A DNA stretch of 44,077 nucleotides, taken from the NCBI GenBank assembly GCA_040878345.1, contig JBBDML010000002.1, positions 1 to 44,077 of the forward strand, in the 5' to 3' direction. The notes under the pieces are model-generated. The model did not search any database and was not told where the DNA came from. It saw nothing but the letters and a program-made list of their open reading frames with translations. This stretch comes from ZC4RG35 sp040878345 (lineage in GTDB: Bacteria; Actinomycetota; Acidimicrobiia; Spongiisociales; ZC4RG35). The position numbers were made by a program, and so were the translations under genes. Positions 1 through 7,622 of the stretch are shown here, one piece after another; the stretch's first letter is position 1; each line of letters begins with the position of its first letter.

Positions 1-357
1 CTAGGCGCCTCGCATCAGGTTGTCGAAGGTGAGGCGGCGCGTGGGTGCCAGGAGCAAGACCTCGCCATCATGGGACATCCAGAGATGGGGACCGGTCTTC
101 AGCCATACCTTCTCGGGGAAGGCGGTCAGACCCAACCGCTTCCGAGCCGACGGTGGCCGGTACACCAGGACCTCGGGGCATGGCGCCCCGAGGGCGTCGA
201 GCGAGCCCACCAGCTCATAGCTGCCAAACAGTGCGGCCATCGCCTCTGCCGGGTCGATCGGGCCCGCAGAAGAGAACCAGTCGACCTCGCCACAGTGGGG
301 ACAGGCGGTGATCGCAATCCGGCCGACCCATACCGGCTTGTGCTCGCAGAGTTCCAT
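1..357 (-). CDS. Hypothetical protein with possible zinc-ribbon cysteines
   Basis: A 118-residue protein whose stop codon lies on the first three bases of the window. I do not recognise the family. Near the N-terminus it has CEH (residues 4-6) and, about 15 residues later, ACPHCGE, a CxxC knuckle that could bind zinc with the first Cys/His. The rest is mixed helix/strand with no signal peptide or membrane segment. An upstream in-frame start at 420 exists, but ATG at 357 is preferred because TAGTTT lies seven bases upstream, the leaderless arrangement seen throughout the window. It is divergent from the flavin-binding gene at 483. Function unknown. Confidence 0.6.
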   Translation of the reverse strand: MELCEHKPVWVGRIAITACPHCGEVDWFSSAGPIDPAEAMAALFGSYELVGSLDALGAPCPEVLVYRPPSARKRLGLTAFPEKVWLKTGPHLWMSHDGEVLLLAPTRRLTFDNLMRGA

Positions 358-364
358 GTCCCAC

Positions 365-370
365 AAACTA
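365..370 (-). promoter_or_regulatory. -10 element (TAGTTT), leaderless promoter
   Basis: TAGTTT on the minus strand is followed by seven bases and the ATG at 357. There is no Shine-Dalgarno sequence. Supports the shorter start of the gene at 1-357. Confidence 0.5.
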
Positions 371-471
371 GGGGCCGGGTGTGACAGTTTTTTGCCCCGG
401 CCGGCGGCCGGGCCACGCAAAGGGTCTTTCGCCCGTATGGCAAAGGGAGCCGAGCGATCACGATGGGGGAG

Positions 472-478
472 AAGGAGG
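472..478 (+). promoter_or_regulatory. Shine-Dalgarno sequence deciding the start at 483
   Basis: AAGGAGG lies four bases before ATG 483, which selects this start over an in-frame upstream start near 381. Confidence 0.6.
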
Positions 479-482
479 TGGC

Positions 483-944
483 ATGGACTCGATCTCTAGA
501 GAGGAAGCCCTGGCCGTGCTGGGCTCCGCCCCGGTGGCGCACATCGGCGTGATCGAGGGCGGTGAGCCATACGTGACGCCGATGTCCTACGTGGTAGACG
601 GCGAGCGGATGTTGTTCAGGACGATGGCGGGGCGGAAGCTGGAGGGGATCAGGATCAACCCGGTGGTCTGCGTCGAGGTCTCGAAGTACGACAACGCCAC
701 CGGTGACTGGGTGAGCGTCATCGTCAGGGGAACTGCCACAGAGACCGAAGACGATGAGATCAAGACTCTCACCATCACCAAGCTCCTCGACAAGTACCGC
801 GAGGTGGTGGGCTCCCCGCTGAGCACTGGCGGGATGCAGCCAATGTCCGGTTTCCCCCATGTCGTTGTGGTGTCCATCGACGAGATCTCGGGGATGGTCT
901 CCGGTCGCGGGTGGGGCCATCGGACCAAGCCGGGGCGGTTGTAG
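483..944 (+). CDS. Pyridoxamine 5'-phosphate oxidase-related flavin-binding protein
   Basis: A 153-residue protein of the FMN-binding split-barrel superfamily, closest in layout to the NimA/Pyridox_ox_2 type. The N-terminal half has the family pattern: a short helix (SREEALAVLG), strand AHIGVIEGGEPYVTPMSYV, then MLFRTMAGRKLEGIRINP, where Arg/Lys residues usually contact flavin phosphate, and VCVEVSKYDN. Members bind FMN or F420 and reduce or sequester small molecules; the substrate here cannot be told. The split F420 pathway at 4624 makes a deazaflavin cofactor possible (inference). It ends directly against the next gene, so the two are probably co-transcribed. Confidence 0.8.
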   Translation: MDSISREEALAVLGSAPVAHIGVIEGGEPYVTPMSYVVDGERMLFRTMAGRKLEGIRINPVVCVEVSKYDNATGDWVSVIVRGTATETEDDEIKTLTITKLLDKYREVVGSPLSTGGMQPMSGFPHVVVVSIDEISGMVSGRGWGHRTKPGRL

Positions 945-1394
945 TTGTTCGTCCACTACAGCACCATCGTCCCCCTCGGGCTGAGTGAGGTGGAGCGTCG
1001 TCTGGACCACGTCCGCGCCGACCTCGAGGAGTGGGCCGACGCCGCTTATCGAGAGGGTGAGGAATTGCGCGCCCGGGTCGGGCCAGTAGGCGCATTGGCC
1101 AAGTCGGTTGCCCTGGAGTTGGGGCTGGCCGAGATCCATCGGCGCGGGGTCGTCTACCCGGTGCACTGGTCTGCGGTGGGAGCCGGGGCGATCTTTCCCG
1201 AGCTGAGGGCGGACCTGGTGCTATCTCAGCTCGGTCCGGGTCGGACCACGCTGACCCTCGATGGCACCTATGAACCGCCTCTGCGGGCAGTGGGTCGGTT
1301 CCTCGACCGGGCTCTCTTGGGCCGGGTCGCCGAGGCCACCGTTCGCAACTGGGTGGATCGAATGGCCCGGGCGGTCAGCAGCCCCGAGGGCTAG
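945..1394 (+). CDS. SRPBCC-like hypothetical protein
   Basis: A 149-residue protein read from TTG immediately after the TAG of the flavin-binding gene. The last 60 residues (LRADLVLSQLGPGRTTLTLD, then GTYEPPLRAVGRFLDRALLG, then a helix ending VDRMARAV) have the strand-strand-long-helix shape of SRPBCC/START-like ligand-binding folds. This is recognition of shape, not a firm family hit. A GTG at 990 is an alternative start. Its stop shares CTAG with the stop of the kinase on the other strand, so the two genes overlap tail to tail by four bases. Ligand unknown; a role with the preceding gene is inferred only from adjacency. Confidence 0.6.
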   Translation: MFVHYSTIVPLGLSEVERRLDHVRADLEEWADAAYREGEELRARVGPVGALAKSVALELGLAEIHRRGVVYPVHWSAVGAGAIFPELRADLVLSQLGPGRTTLTLDGTYEPPLRAVGRFLDRALLGRVAEATVRNWVDRMARAVSSPEG

Positions 1395-2503
1395 GCGATC
1401 GGCATACGGAGCATCACGGTGGTGCCGGCGCCAGCAGCGCTCTTCACAGTCAGCTCTCCCCCCAACATCATGGCCCTGGTGCGCATGTTGGCCAGCCCCA
1501 TCCCGAGATGGCTCCGCGACTGGTCGAACCCGATGCCATCGTCTTTGATCTCGAGCCATGTCTCGCCGTCGGTGGTCGAGAGGATCACGTCGACGGTGCC
1601 GGCCATCGAGTGCCTGAGCGCGTTGGAGAGGGCCTCGGTCGCCAGCATCAAAATAGCCTCGTCGTGAGGACCGGGGCGGTCTCCGGGGTTTTCCACAGTG
1701 AGCCTCACCCGGGTCGGATAGGCTGATCCCATCCTCGATACCAGCTCCTGGAGACGTTCACCAAGTGGGACCGTGGTCTGTGCGGCGTCCTTCAGCTCGA
1801 AGATGTAGTTGCGGAGGGTGTTGACCGACTGATCCAACCGGTCGACCGAGTCATCGAGCAACTGGCCCGACTTCTCATCATCGAGCCTGGCGGCCAGCAC
1901 CTGCAGACCGAGCCCGACGGCGAAGAGGTCCTGGATCACCGAGTCGTGGAGGTCACGTGCGATCCGCTGCCTCTCCTCGACCACCGCCAAGCCCCGGAGA
2001 CGGGACTGGAGGCGGGCGGTGTGCACCGCGGCGCCCGCGATTCGACTCAGGGCCTCCACCATGACTACGTCGTCATCGGTGAACCCGCCATCTTTGTCGG
2101 TCAGATAGAGATTGCCGAAGGCCCGTTCACCGACTGCCACCGGGACCCCGAGGAAAGTGCTCATCGCCGGGTGATTCGGGGGGAATCCATGCGAGTCGGG
2201 GTGATCGGCGATGACGTCGAGGACAATGGCCATGTTCTCCCTGATCACGGTTCCCAGAACCCCTCTCCCCGTAGGCAAGTGGCCGATGAGACGGGCGCGA
2301 TCCTCATCGATGCCGTCGTAGATGAAGTCGGACAGGACTCCATGGTCTCCGAGGACCCCCAAGGCGGCGTAGGGCGCCCCGGTGGCCCGTCTCGCCTCAC
2401 TGACCAGACGACGGAGCAGCGCTTCAAGGTCGCCCTCCCCGACGACTGCGGCCGCCGACCCGATGAGGGTCGACAAGCGGTTGAGGGCGGGGCCGTCGGC
2501 CAC
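1391..2503 (-). CDS. GAF-domain sensor histidine kinase, DevS/DosT-like
   Basis: A 370-residue soluble kinase. Residues about 20-165 form one GAF domain; the stretch GFPPNHPAMSTFLGVPV and the following GNLYLTDKDGG closely resemble the GAF-A region of mycobacterial DevS/DosT, which binds haem. His111 is a candidate ligand, but this is not established. HisKA_3 follows with phospho-acceptor His186 in RIARDLHDSVIQDLF, then an HATPase domain with N-box NALRHS, G1 DDGIGFD and G2 GMGLANM. There is no transmembrane segment, so it is a cytoplasmic sensor of gas, redox or a small ligand. It starts with GTG and is divergent from the response regulator at 2536, its obvious partner. Confidence 0.92.
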   Translation of the reverse strand: MADGPALNRLSTLIGSAAAVVGEGDLEALLRRLVSEARRATGAPYAALGVLGDHGVLSDFIYDGIDEDRARLIGHLPTGRGVLGTVIRENMAIVLDVIADHPDSHGFPPNHPAMSTFLGVPVAVGERAFGNLYLTDKDGGFTDDDVVMVEALSRIAGAAVHTARLQSRLRGLAVVEERQRIARDLHDSVIQDLFAVGLGLQVLAARLDDEKSGQLLDDSVDRLDQSVNTLRNYIFELKDAAQTTVPLGERLQELVSRMGSAYPTRVRLTVENPGDRPGPHDEAILMLATEALSNALRHSMAGTVDVILSTTDGETWLEIKDDGIGFDQSRSHLGMGLANMRTRAMMLGGELTVKSAAGAGTTVMLRMPIA

Positions 2504-2509
2504 AGTCGG

Positions 2510-2515
2510 ACGTTA
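2510..2515 (-). promoter_or_regulatory. -10 element (TAACGT) of the kinase gene
   Basis: TAACGT on the minus strand, six bases, then GTG 2503. It is the mirror image in layout of the response-regulator promoter nine bases away. Confidence 0.55.
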
Positions 2516-2523
2516 CCGGTGGC

Positions 2524-2529
2524 TACCGT
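2524..2529 (+). promoter_or_regulatory. -10 element (TACCGT) of the response regulator gene
   Basis: TACCGT followed by six bases and ATG 2536. GAAGG touches the ATG directly and is too close to act as a Shine-Dalgarno sequence, so leaderless initiation is likely. Confidence 0.55.
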
Positions 2530-2535
2530 TGAAGG

Positions 2536-3213
2536 ATGAGCGGTCTTCGGGTGCTGCTGGTGGATGACCACGAGGTGGTTCGCGCCGGGCTCAAGGCATT
2601 GATCGAGGCGCAGCCGGACATGACCGTGGTTGGTGAGGCGGCGGGAGCCGATGAGGCGGTCCGTCGCGTGGGCTACGACACCCCCGACGTGGTGGTCCTC
2701 GACGTCCGACTCCCCGACAAGAGCGGTGTCGAGGCATGTCGGGACATCCGCTCCCGATTCCCCGAAGTGAAGGTGCTGATGCTCACCTCGTTTGCGGATG
2801 AAGAGGCTTTGATGGCGGCGATACTCGCCGGGGCATCGGGGTATGTCCTCAAGAGGATCCGATCCGATGACCTCCTGGGCGACATCCGACGGGTGGGCGC
2901 CGGCGAGTCCCTCCTCGACCCCGAGATGACCGAGCGTCTCTTTACCCGTCTTCGCAGCGGGTCAGAGGACGATCCGCTCCTCTCACGTCTCACCAAGCAG
3001 GAGAGGGTCATCGTCACCCACATCTCGAGTGGCCTCACCAACAAGCAGATCGCCGATGAGATGTTCCTCGCCGAGAAGACGGTCAAGAACTACGTCTCGA
3101 CCCTGCTGGCCAAGATGGGGATGAGCAGGCGCACCGAGGCGGCGGCCTACGTGGCCAGGGCCCAGGCTGCAAAAGGGGGGCCGGTGATCGCCGAGAGCTG
3201 GGACGAGACCTGA
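2536..3213 (+). CDS. NarL/DevR-family response regulator
   Basis: A 225-residue two-domain regulator. The receiver (residues about 4-118) has acidic pocket DDHE at 10-13, phospho-acceptor Asp56 in VVVLDVRLPDKSG, Thr84 and Lys106. The LuxR-type helix-turn-helix lies at about 150-212 (LTNKQIADEMFLAEKTVKNY). It is DevR/DosR-like in length and sequence style, and pairs with the divergent kinase. In mycobacteria this family switches on a hypoxia and dormancy regulon rich in universal stress proteins; one such gene lies directly downstream on the opposite strand. I saw no clear DosR-type 20-base palindrome in the nearby intergenic DNA. Confidence 0.92.
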   Translation: MSGLRVLLVDDHEVVRAGLKALIEAQPDMTVVGEAAGADEAVRRVGYDTPDVVVLDVRLPDKSGVEACRDIRSRFPEVKVLMLTSFADEEALMAAILAGASGYVLKRIRSDDLLGDIRRVGAGESLLDPEMTERLFTRLRSGSEDDPLLSRLTKQERVIVTHISSGLTNKQIADEMFLAEKTVKNYVSTLLAKMGMSRRTEAAAYVARAQAAKGGPVIAESWDET

Positions 3214-3225
3214 CCGCGAGCCGGG

Positions 3226-3735
3226 CTAGAGCTCGATGATCGGCATCTCCTGGGTGTCCTCGATCCGAGACCCGGGGACCAGCAACACGGGCAGGCGCGA
3301 ATTGACCATGACCCGGGCCGAAACACTTCGCCAAGCCTCCTCGGTGAACAGGCGCCGTGTCGCCCCCAAGATCACCAGCTCGGCTCCCACCGCCTCGGCG
3401 GTTTGGATGATGGCCTCGGCGGGGTCGTCACCTTCGACGAACCTCACCTCCGAATCGATGTCGGCGGCGGCCAGGGCGGCGCAGATCGGGTCGACCGCTC
3501 GCCGACCCCGCTCCTCGAGGTAGCGGGCAGCCTTCTCCTCGGCGGAGGCTGTCGAATCCGGGGCATCGTCGAGGAAAGAACGGCGGACGTTGTCGTCGAG
3601 GGACTCGAGGAACGATCGGGGAACGCGTACCACTGTCATCACCGTCACCTGCTGATGGTCGCCGATCAGCATCCTGCACAAGTCGGCGACCGGCGCAGCA
3701 GGGAGCACGCCGGTGGTGGCGACGAGGATGCGCAC
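3226..3735 (-). CDS. Universal stress protein (UspA) family
   Basis: A 169-residue single-domain protein. It opens with the beta strand MRILVATTG and ends with LVILGATRRLFTEEAW followed by SVSARVMVNSRLPVLLVP, the usual Usp C-terminal core. The ATP-binding G-x2-G-x9-G(S/T) signature is only partly kept, so nucleotide binding is uncertain. The start is GTG 3735, set by TAATGT six bases upstream. It is convergent with the response regulator, with 12 bases between the stop codons. Such proteins are common members of DevR-type regulons, but regulation by this pair is inference from position. Confidence 0.8.
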   Translation of the reverse strand: MRILVATTGVLPAAPVADLCRMLIGDHQQVTVMTVVRVPRSFLESLDDNVRRSFLDDAPDSTASAEEKAARYLEERGRRAVDPICAALAAADIDSEVRFVEGDDPAEAIIQTAEAVGAELVILGATRRLFTEEAWRSVSARVMVNSRLPVLLVPGSRIEDTQEMPIIEL

Positions 3736-3741
3736 ACGGCG

Positions 3742-3747
3742 ACATTA
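3742..3747 (-). promoter_or_regulatory. -10 element (TAATGT) of the Usp gene
   Basis: TAATGT, six-base spacer, GTG 3735. Leaderless layout. Confidence 0.55.
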
Positions 3748-3819
3748 GGGTCGGTGACTCGTCTCCGCGGATGGGAACACCCGGGCAACCAACTGATCAA
3801 CGAGGTGGCCCGGGCCAGC

Positions 3820-3825
3820 TACCGT
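3820..3825 (+). promoter_or_regulatory. -10 element (TACCGT) of the SDR-cofG-cofH operon
   Basis: TACCGT lies 21 bases before ATG 3847. Transcription would start near 3832, leaving a short leader holding GAGGAG at 3837-3842, four bases before the start. Confidence 0.45.
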
Positions 3826-3846
3826 CGGTTGTCAGCGAGGAGTGGA

Positions 3847-4623
3847 ATGAAGGTCTCAGTCGAGGGCAAGGTCGCGGTTGTCACCGGCGCCAGCCGGGGC
3901 ATCGGGCTGGCGACCGCCCTGGAGCTGGCCAAGAGCGGTGCGGCCGGGGTCACCATCACCTCCAGGAAGCCGGAGACCATATCCGAGGCCAACGCCGAAC
4001 TGGTGGCGGCCGGTGTCGCGCCCGGGCTGATCCTGGCGTTGCCCGCTCGAGCCGACTCCGAGGAGGCGGCCGACGAGACTGCCCGTGCCACGGTGGAGCG
4101 ATTCGGCGCCCTCGACATCCTGGTCAACAACGCCGGCACCAACCCGTCGGCGGGCGGTCTCATGGAGGTCGACCTCGGGGCCCTCGACAAGACATGGGCG
4201 GTCAACATGCGAGCCCCTTTGCTTTGGGTGCGCGCCGCCTATCACGCCTGGATGGGGGAGCACGGTGGGGCCGTGGTCAACGTCGCCTCGGTCGCCGGGC
4301 TCCGACCCAGCCCGGTGATGGGCGCCTACAACATCTCCAAGGCGGGGCTGATCCACATGACCCGCCAGCTCGCCCACGAGCTGGCACCAAAGATCCGGGT
4401 CAACGCGGTGGCGCCTGCAGTGGTCAGGACCCGGCTGGCAGGGATGCTCCTCGAGGACGAGCAGATGACGGCCAGGCTCCACCCGCTGGGAAGGGTGGGC
4501 GAGCCAGAGGACGTCTCCCGGCTCATCGTCTACCTGGCCTCGGATGCGGCCTCCTGGATGACCGGTGCCATCGTCCCCATCGACGGGGGTGTGCTGGGAG
4601 CGGCCTCGACTGGGATCTCGTAG
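3847..4623 (+). CDS. SDR-family oxidoreductase
   Basis: A 258-residue classical short-chain dehydrogenase/reductase. The Rossmann motif TGASRGIG lies near residues 13-20, NNAG near 93, and the catalytic Ser...Tyr-x3-Lys (VASVAGL, YNISK) in the centre. The C-terminal PIDGG motif is typical. It is probably NAD(P)(H)-dependent and resembles FabG-like or 2,3-dehydrogenase members; substrate unknown. Its TAG is followed without a gap by ATG of cofG, so it is co-transcribed with the F420 genes. A link to F420 is only suggested by this arrangement. A GAGGAG Shine-Dalgarno sequence four bases upstream fixes the start. Confidence 0.9.
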   Translation: MKVSVEGKVAVVTGASRGIGLATALELAKSGAAGVTITSRKPETISEANAELVAAGVAPGLILALPARADSEEAADETARATVERFGALDILVNNAGTNPSAGGLMEVDLGALDKTWAVNMRAPLLWVRAAYHAWMGEHGGAVVNVASVAGLRPSPVMGAYNISKAGLIHMTRQLAHELAPKIRVNAVAPAVVRTRLAGMLLEDEQMTARLHPLGRVGEPEDVSRLIVYLASDAASWMTGAIVPIDGGVLGAASTGIS

Positions 4624-5766
4624 ATGAGAAGCCACCCTGCCCCCGATCCCGACCTGGCCCTCAGCTATTTGGAGGGCCGATCCCCCGAGTCCGAGCTCTT
4701 CGAGCACGCCGCCGCTCTGCGGGACCAGGGACGGGGCCGGGTGGTGACCTACAGCCCAAAGGTGTTCATCCCCCTGACAACCCTGTGCGTCGACCGATGC
4801 AGCTACTGCACTTTTGCCAAGCCACCCGGTGCGGGTGGCGCCTATCTGGAGCCCGATCAGGTGCTGGCGGTGGCTCGGGCCGGCGACGCCGCCGGGTGCA
4901 CCGAGGCCCTGTTCACCCTGGGTGACCGGCCTGAGGAGAGATGGACCCAGGCTCGCGACTTCCTGGAGGCGAGGGGCCTGTCCTCAACCATCGAATACGT
5001 GGCCGAGATGTCGGCTCTGGTCATCGGGGAGACTGCTCTCTTCCCTCATGCCAACCCCGGTCTCCTCGACGACAGCGCAATGACCATGCTCAGGCCGACC
5101 AACGTATCCATGGGGATGATGCTGGAGAACATCTCTCCCCGTCTCACCGAGCCCGGGATGCCACACCATCGCACCGTCACCAAGCTCCCCGAGCTGCGGG
5201 TGGCCACCATCGAGGCCGCGGGCCGGCACCGCGTACCCTTCACCACCGGGATCCTGGTGGGGATCGGCGAGTCCACCACGGAGATCGTCGACTCCCTCTT
5301 CGCCCTGAGGGGGCTCGCCGACCGCACCGGTGCCGTCCAGGAGGTGATCATCCAGAACTTCAGGGCGAAAGCGAACACCCCGATGCGAAGGTCGGCGGAG
5401 CCGGTGCCCCGCTGGTTCGCCAGAGTGGTGGCGCTGGCCCGCTGGATAATGGGGGCGGAGGCCAGCGTCCAGGTGCCCCCCAATCTCACCGAGAGCTACG
5501 AGATCTATCTCGACGCCGGTATCAACGACTGGGGCGGGGTCTCGCCGCTGACCATCGACTGGGTGAACCCGGAGGCCCCATGGCCCCATCTGGGAATGCT
5601 CGAGGAGCGAACCAGGTTGGCCGGTTTTGAGTTGCGAGCGAGGCTTCCCGTCTACCCCGAGTACATCAACGAGGATTGGATCGATCCCGGCCTGTTATCG
5701 AGGGCCCGATCAGCAACGGGCTCCGACGGCTTGGTCATCGTCGAGGATCGGCTGGTGATCCGATGA
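4624..5766 (+). CDS. cofG: FO synthase subunit 1, radical SAM
   Basis: A 380-residue radical SAM enzyme. The CxxxCxxC cluster motif is Cys55-Cys59-Cys62 (CVDRCSYC), and typical CofG stretches follow (TTLCVDRC, GILVGIGES, VIIQNFRAK, VQVPPNL). CofG works with CofH to join tyrosine and a ribityl-pyrimidine into 7,8-didemethyl-8-hydroxy-5-deazariboflavin, the F420 chromophore. In mycobacteria and Streptomyces both halves are fused as FbiC; here they are separate genes, as in archaea and some actinobacterial lineages. It starts at ATG directly after the SDR stop and overlaps cofH by four bases (ATGA). Confidence 0.93.
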   Translation: MRSHPAPDPDLALSYLEGRSPESELFEHAAALRDQGRGRVVTYSPKVFIPLTTLCVDRCSYCTFAKPPGAGGAYLEPDQVLAVARAGDAAGCTEALFTLGDRPEERWTQARDFLEARGLSSTIEYVAEMSALVIGETALFPHANPGLLDDSAMTMLRPTNVSMGMMLENISPRLTEPGMPHHRTVTKLPELRVATIEAAGRHRVPFTTGILVGIGESTTEIVDSLFALRGLADRTGAVQEVIIQNFRAKANTPMRRSAEPVPRWFARVVALARWIMGAEASVQVPPNLTESYEIYLDAGINDWGGVSPLTIDWVNPEAPWPHLGMLEERTRLAGFELRARLPVYPEYINEDWIDPGLLSRARSATGSDGLVIVEDRLVIR

Positions 5767-7622
5767 GAGTGACCTTCCTCAGGGCTCGGCCCGGCGACTC
5801 GCTGGCCGAGCCAACCGCGGTCAGCCGAAATCGCGAAGGGACCACAGTCATCGAGATCGAGTCCCCGACAGCCGAAGACCTTGCAGCCGCCGTCGCCGGT
5901 GGGATCCTCGTCGTCGGCGGATCGGTCGGAGGCCCCCAACCTGCGGCCTGGGTGGTGTCACCCTCGGACGCACTGGAGCTGGCCCGCCAGGGAGCTTCCC
6001 CGTGGCGTCTCACGATTCGCAACGAGGGCAGCAAGGAGTCGATCCTCGACGCCCTTGCCAGGAGCCGCGCCCGATACCTGAGGGCCCGACGCTCAGAGAT
6101 CGACGCCGCGCTCCATCTGACCGCCCTGCCGGGGATCGATGCAGCCGTCTCTGTCTTCGTTGACGATCTGGAGCAGGCCGGCGCCGCGGTCGCTGATGGG
6201 GCCACCGATCTTGTCTTCAGAGATTGGAGCGCCGAGCGGATCGGTGAGCTGAGGGAGGCGCTGGCGCCCGTGGACTTGGTCGAGCGGACCGCTTTCCCCC
6301 TCGGCGTCGAGATTGACGAGGCAAGGGAACTCCTGCCCGGGCCGGTGTTCACCACCTGGCTTCATCTCGTCGATGGCTCGGGAGCAGCCCGTCCTCGGTA
6401 CAAATGGGCGCCCGGCCTCGATCTCCCCCTGCCGGTCCCTCCGGGGAGGCTCTCGGCGGAGTGGCCCGATGCGATGTGGGTCGAAGGGGCCGCCCCCGAG
6501 GGTCTGGAGGGAGCGGGTGACCTTCGGCCCGTGCTCGAGCGCGCCCTGGACGGCATCCCGCCCACCATCCCCGAGTTGGAGGCACTGTTCTCGGCGAGGG
6601 GAGACCAGGTCGACGCCGTCGGGTTCGCCGCCGACCAATTGAGGAGAAGGGTATCTGGTGACACGGTCACCTATGTGGTCAACCGGAACATCAACTACAC
6701 CAACCTCTGCTACTTCAAGTGCGGGTTCTGTGCCTTCTCCAAGGGGCCGAAGTCGCTCAACCTTCGTGGCGACCCGTACTTGATGGGGATCGACGAGATC
6801 GTGGGCAACGCCCGTGAGGCATGGGACCGCGGGGCCACCGAGGTGACACTCCAGGGGGGCATCCACCCCGACTTCACCGGGAACTTCTACATGGAGGTGG
6901 TCAAGGCGATCAAGGACCAGCTTCCCGACATGCACATCCATGGGTTCACCCCGCTCGAGGTTTGGCAGGGAGCCGAGACCCTGGGCATCCCCGTGGCCCG
7001 CTTCCTCACCGAGTTGCGGGACGCCGGGCTGGGGACCCTCCCCGGGACCGCCGCCGAGATCCTCGATGACAGCGTCCGGACGCATCTCTGCCCCGACAAG
7101 ATCCGGACCTCCCAATGGGCCGAAGTGATGATCACCGCCCACGGGCTGGGCCTGAGGGCAACGGCAACCATCATGTTCGGGCACATCGACCATCCGAGAT
7201 CATGGGCCAACCACGTCGGGGTGATCAGAGAGATACAGCGGCGCACCGCTGGGTTCACCGAGATAGTGCCGCTCCCCTTCGTTCACATGGGCTCGCCCAT
7301 CTTCCTCAGAGGGCGCTCCCGGCCCGGGCCCACCTGGGACGAGGTGGCCCTGATCCACTCGGTGTCCCGAATCGCCTTCCACGGGCTGATCGACAACATC
7401 CAGGCCTCGTGGGTGAAGCTGGGACTCGATGGGGCAGCCCGCCTCCTCGACGTCGGGTGCAACGACCTCGGGGGGACCCTGATGGGCGAGATCATCACCA
7501 GGTCGGCGGGCGCCTCACACGGCCAGGAGGTGACTCCGGCCGAGTTCAGGGCGGTCATCGAGGGCGTGGGGAGAGTGCCCGCATTGCGAAACACCACCTA
7601 CGAGGTGTTGAACCGGGTCTAA
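5763..7622 (+). CDS. cofH: FO synthase subunit 2 with long N-terminal extension, radical SAM
   Basis: A 619-residue protein; ordinary CofH is about 370. Residues from about 250 onward are CofH: a helical lead-in, YVVNRNINYTNLC, the cluster motif Cys316-Cys320-Cys323 (CYFKCGFC), TLQGGIHPDF and HGFTPLEV. The first 240 residues match no family I recognise. They alternate helices and strands (for example GGILVVGGSVGG and WVVSPSDALELARQG) and contain no cysteine cluster, so they are not a second radical SAM domain. The ATG overlaps the cofG stop (ATGA), so no closer start is needed and the extension is translated with the rest. It ends tail to tail with lhr, sharing CTAA. Confidence 0.9.
   Translation: MRVTFLRARPGDSLAEPTAVSRNREGTTVIEIESPTAEDLAAAVAGGILVVGGSVGGPQPAAWVVSPSDALELARQGASPWRLTIRNEGSKESILDALARSRARYLRARRSEIDAALHLTALPGIDAAVSVFVDDLEQAGAAVADGATDLVFRDWSAERIGELREALAPVDLVERTAFPLGVEIDEARELLPGPVFTTWLHLVDGSGAARPRYKWAPGLDLPLPVPPGRLSAEWPDAMWVEGAAPEGLEGAGDLRPVLERALDGIPPTIPELEALFSARGDQVDAVGFAADQLRRRVSGDTVTYVVNRNINYTNLCYFKCGFCAFSKGPKSLNLRGDPYLMGIDEIVGNAREAWDRGATEVTLQGGIHPDFTGNFYMEVVKAIKDQLPDMHIHGFTPLEVWQGAETLGIPVARFLTELRDAGLGTLPGTAAEILDDSVRTHLCPDKIRTSQWAEVMITAHGLGLRATATIMFGHIDHPRSWANHVGVIREIQRRTAGFTEIVPLPFVHMGSPIFLRGRSRPGPTWDEVALIHSVSRIAFHGLIDNIQASWVKLGLDGAARLLDVGCNDLGGTLMGEIITRSAGASHGQEVTPAEFRAVIEGVGRVPALRNTTYEVLNRV

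Noticed and set aside
3736..3846. DosR-type binding palindrome for the nearby DevR-like regulator
   Set aside because: No good match to the 20-base symmetrical GGGAC...GTCCC type site was found here or in the 358-482 region.
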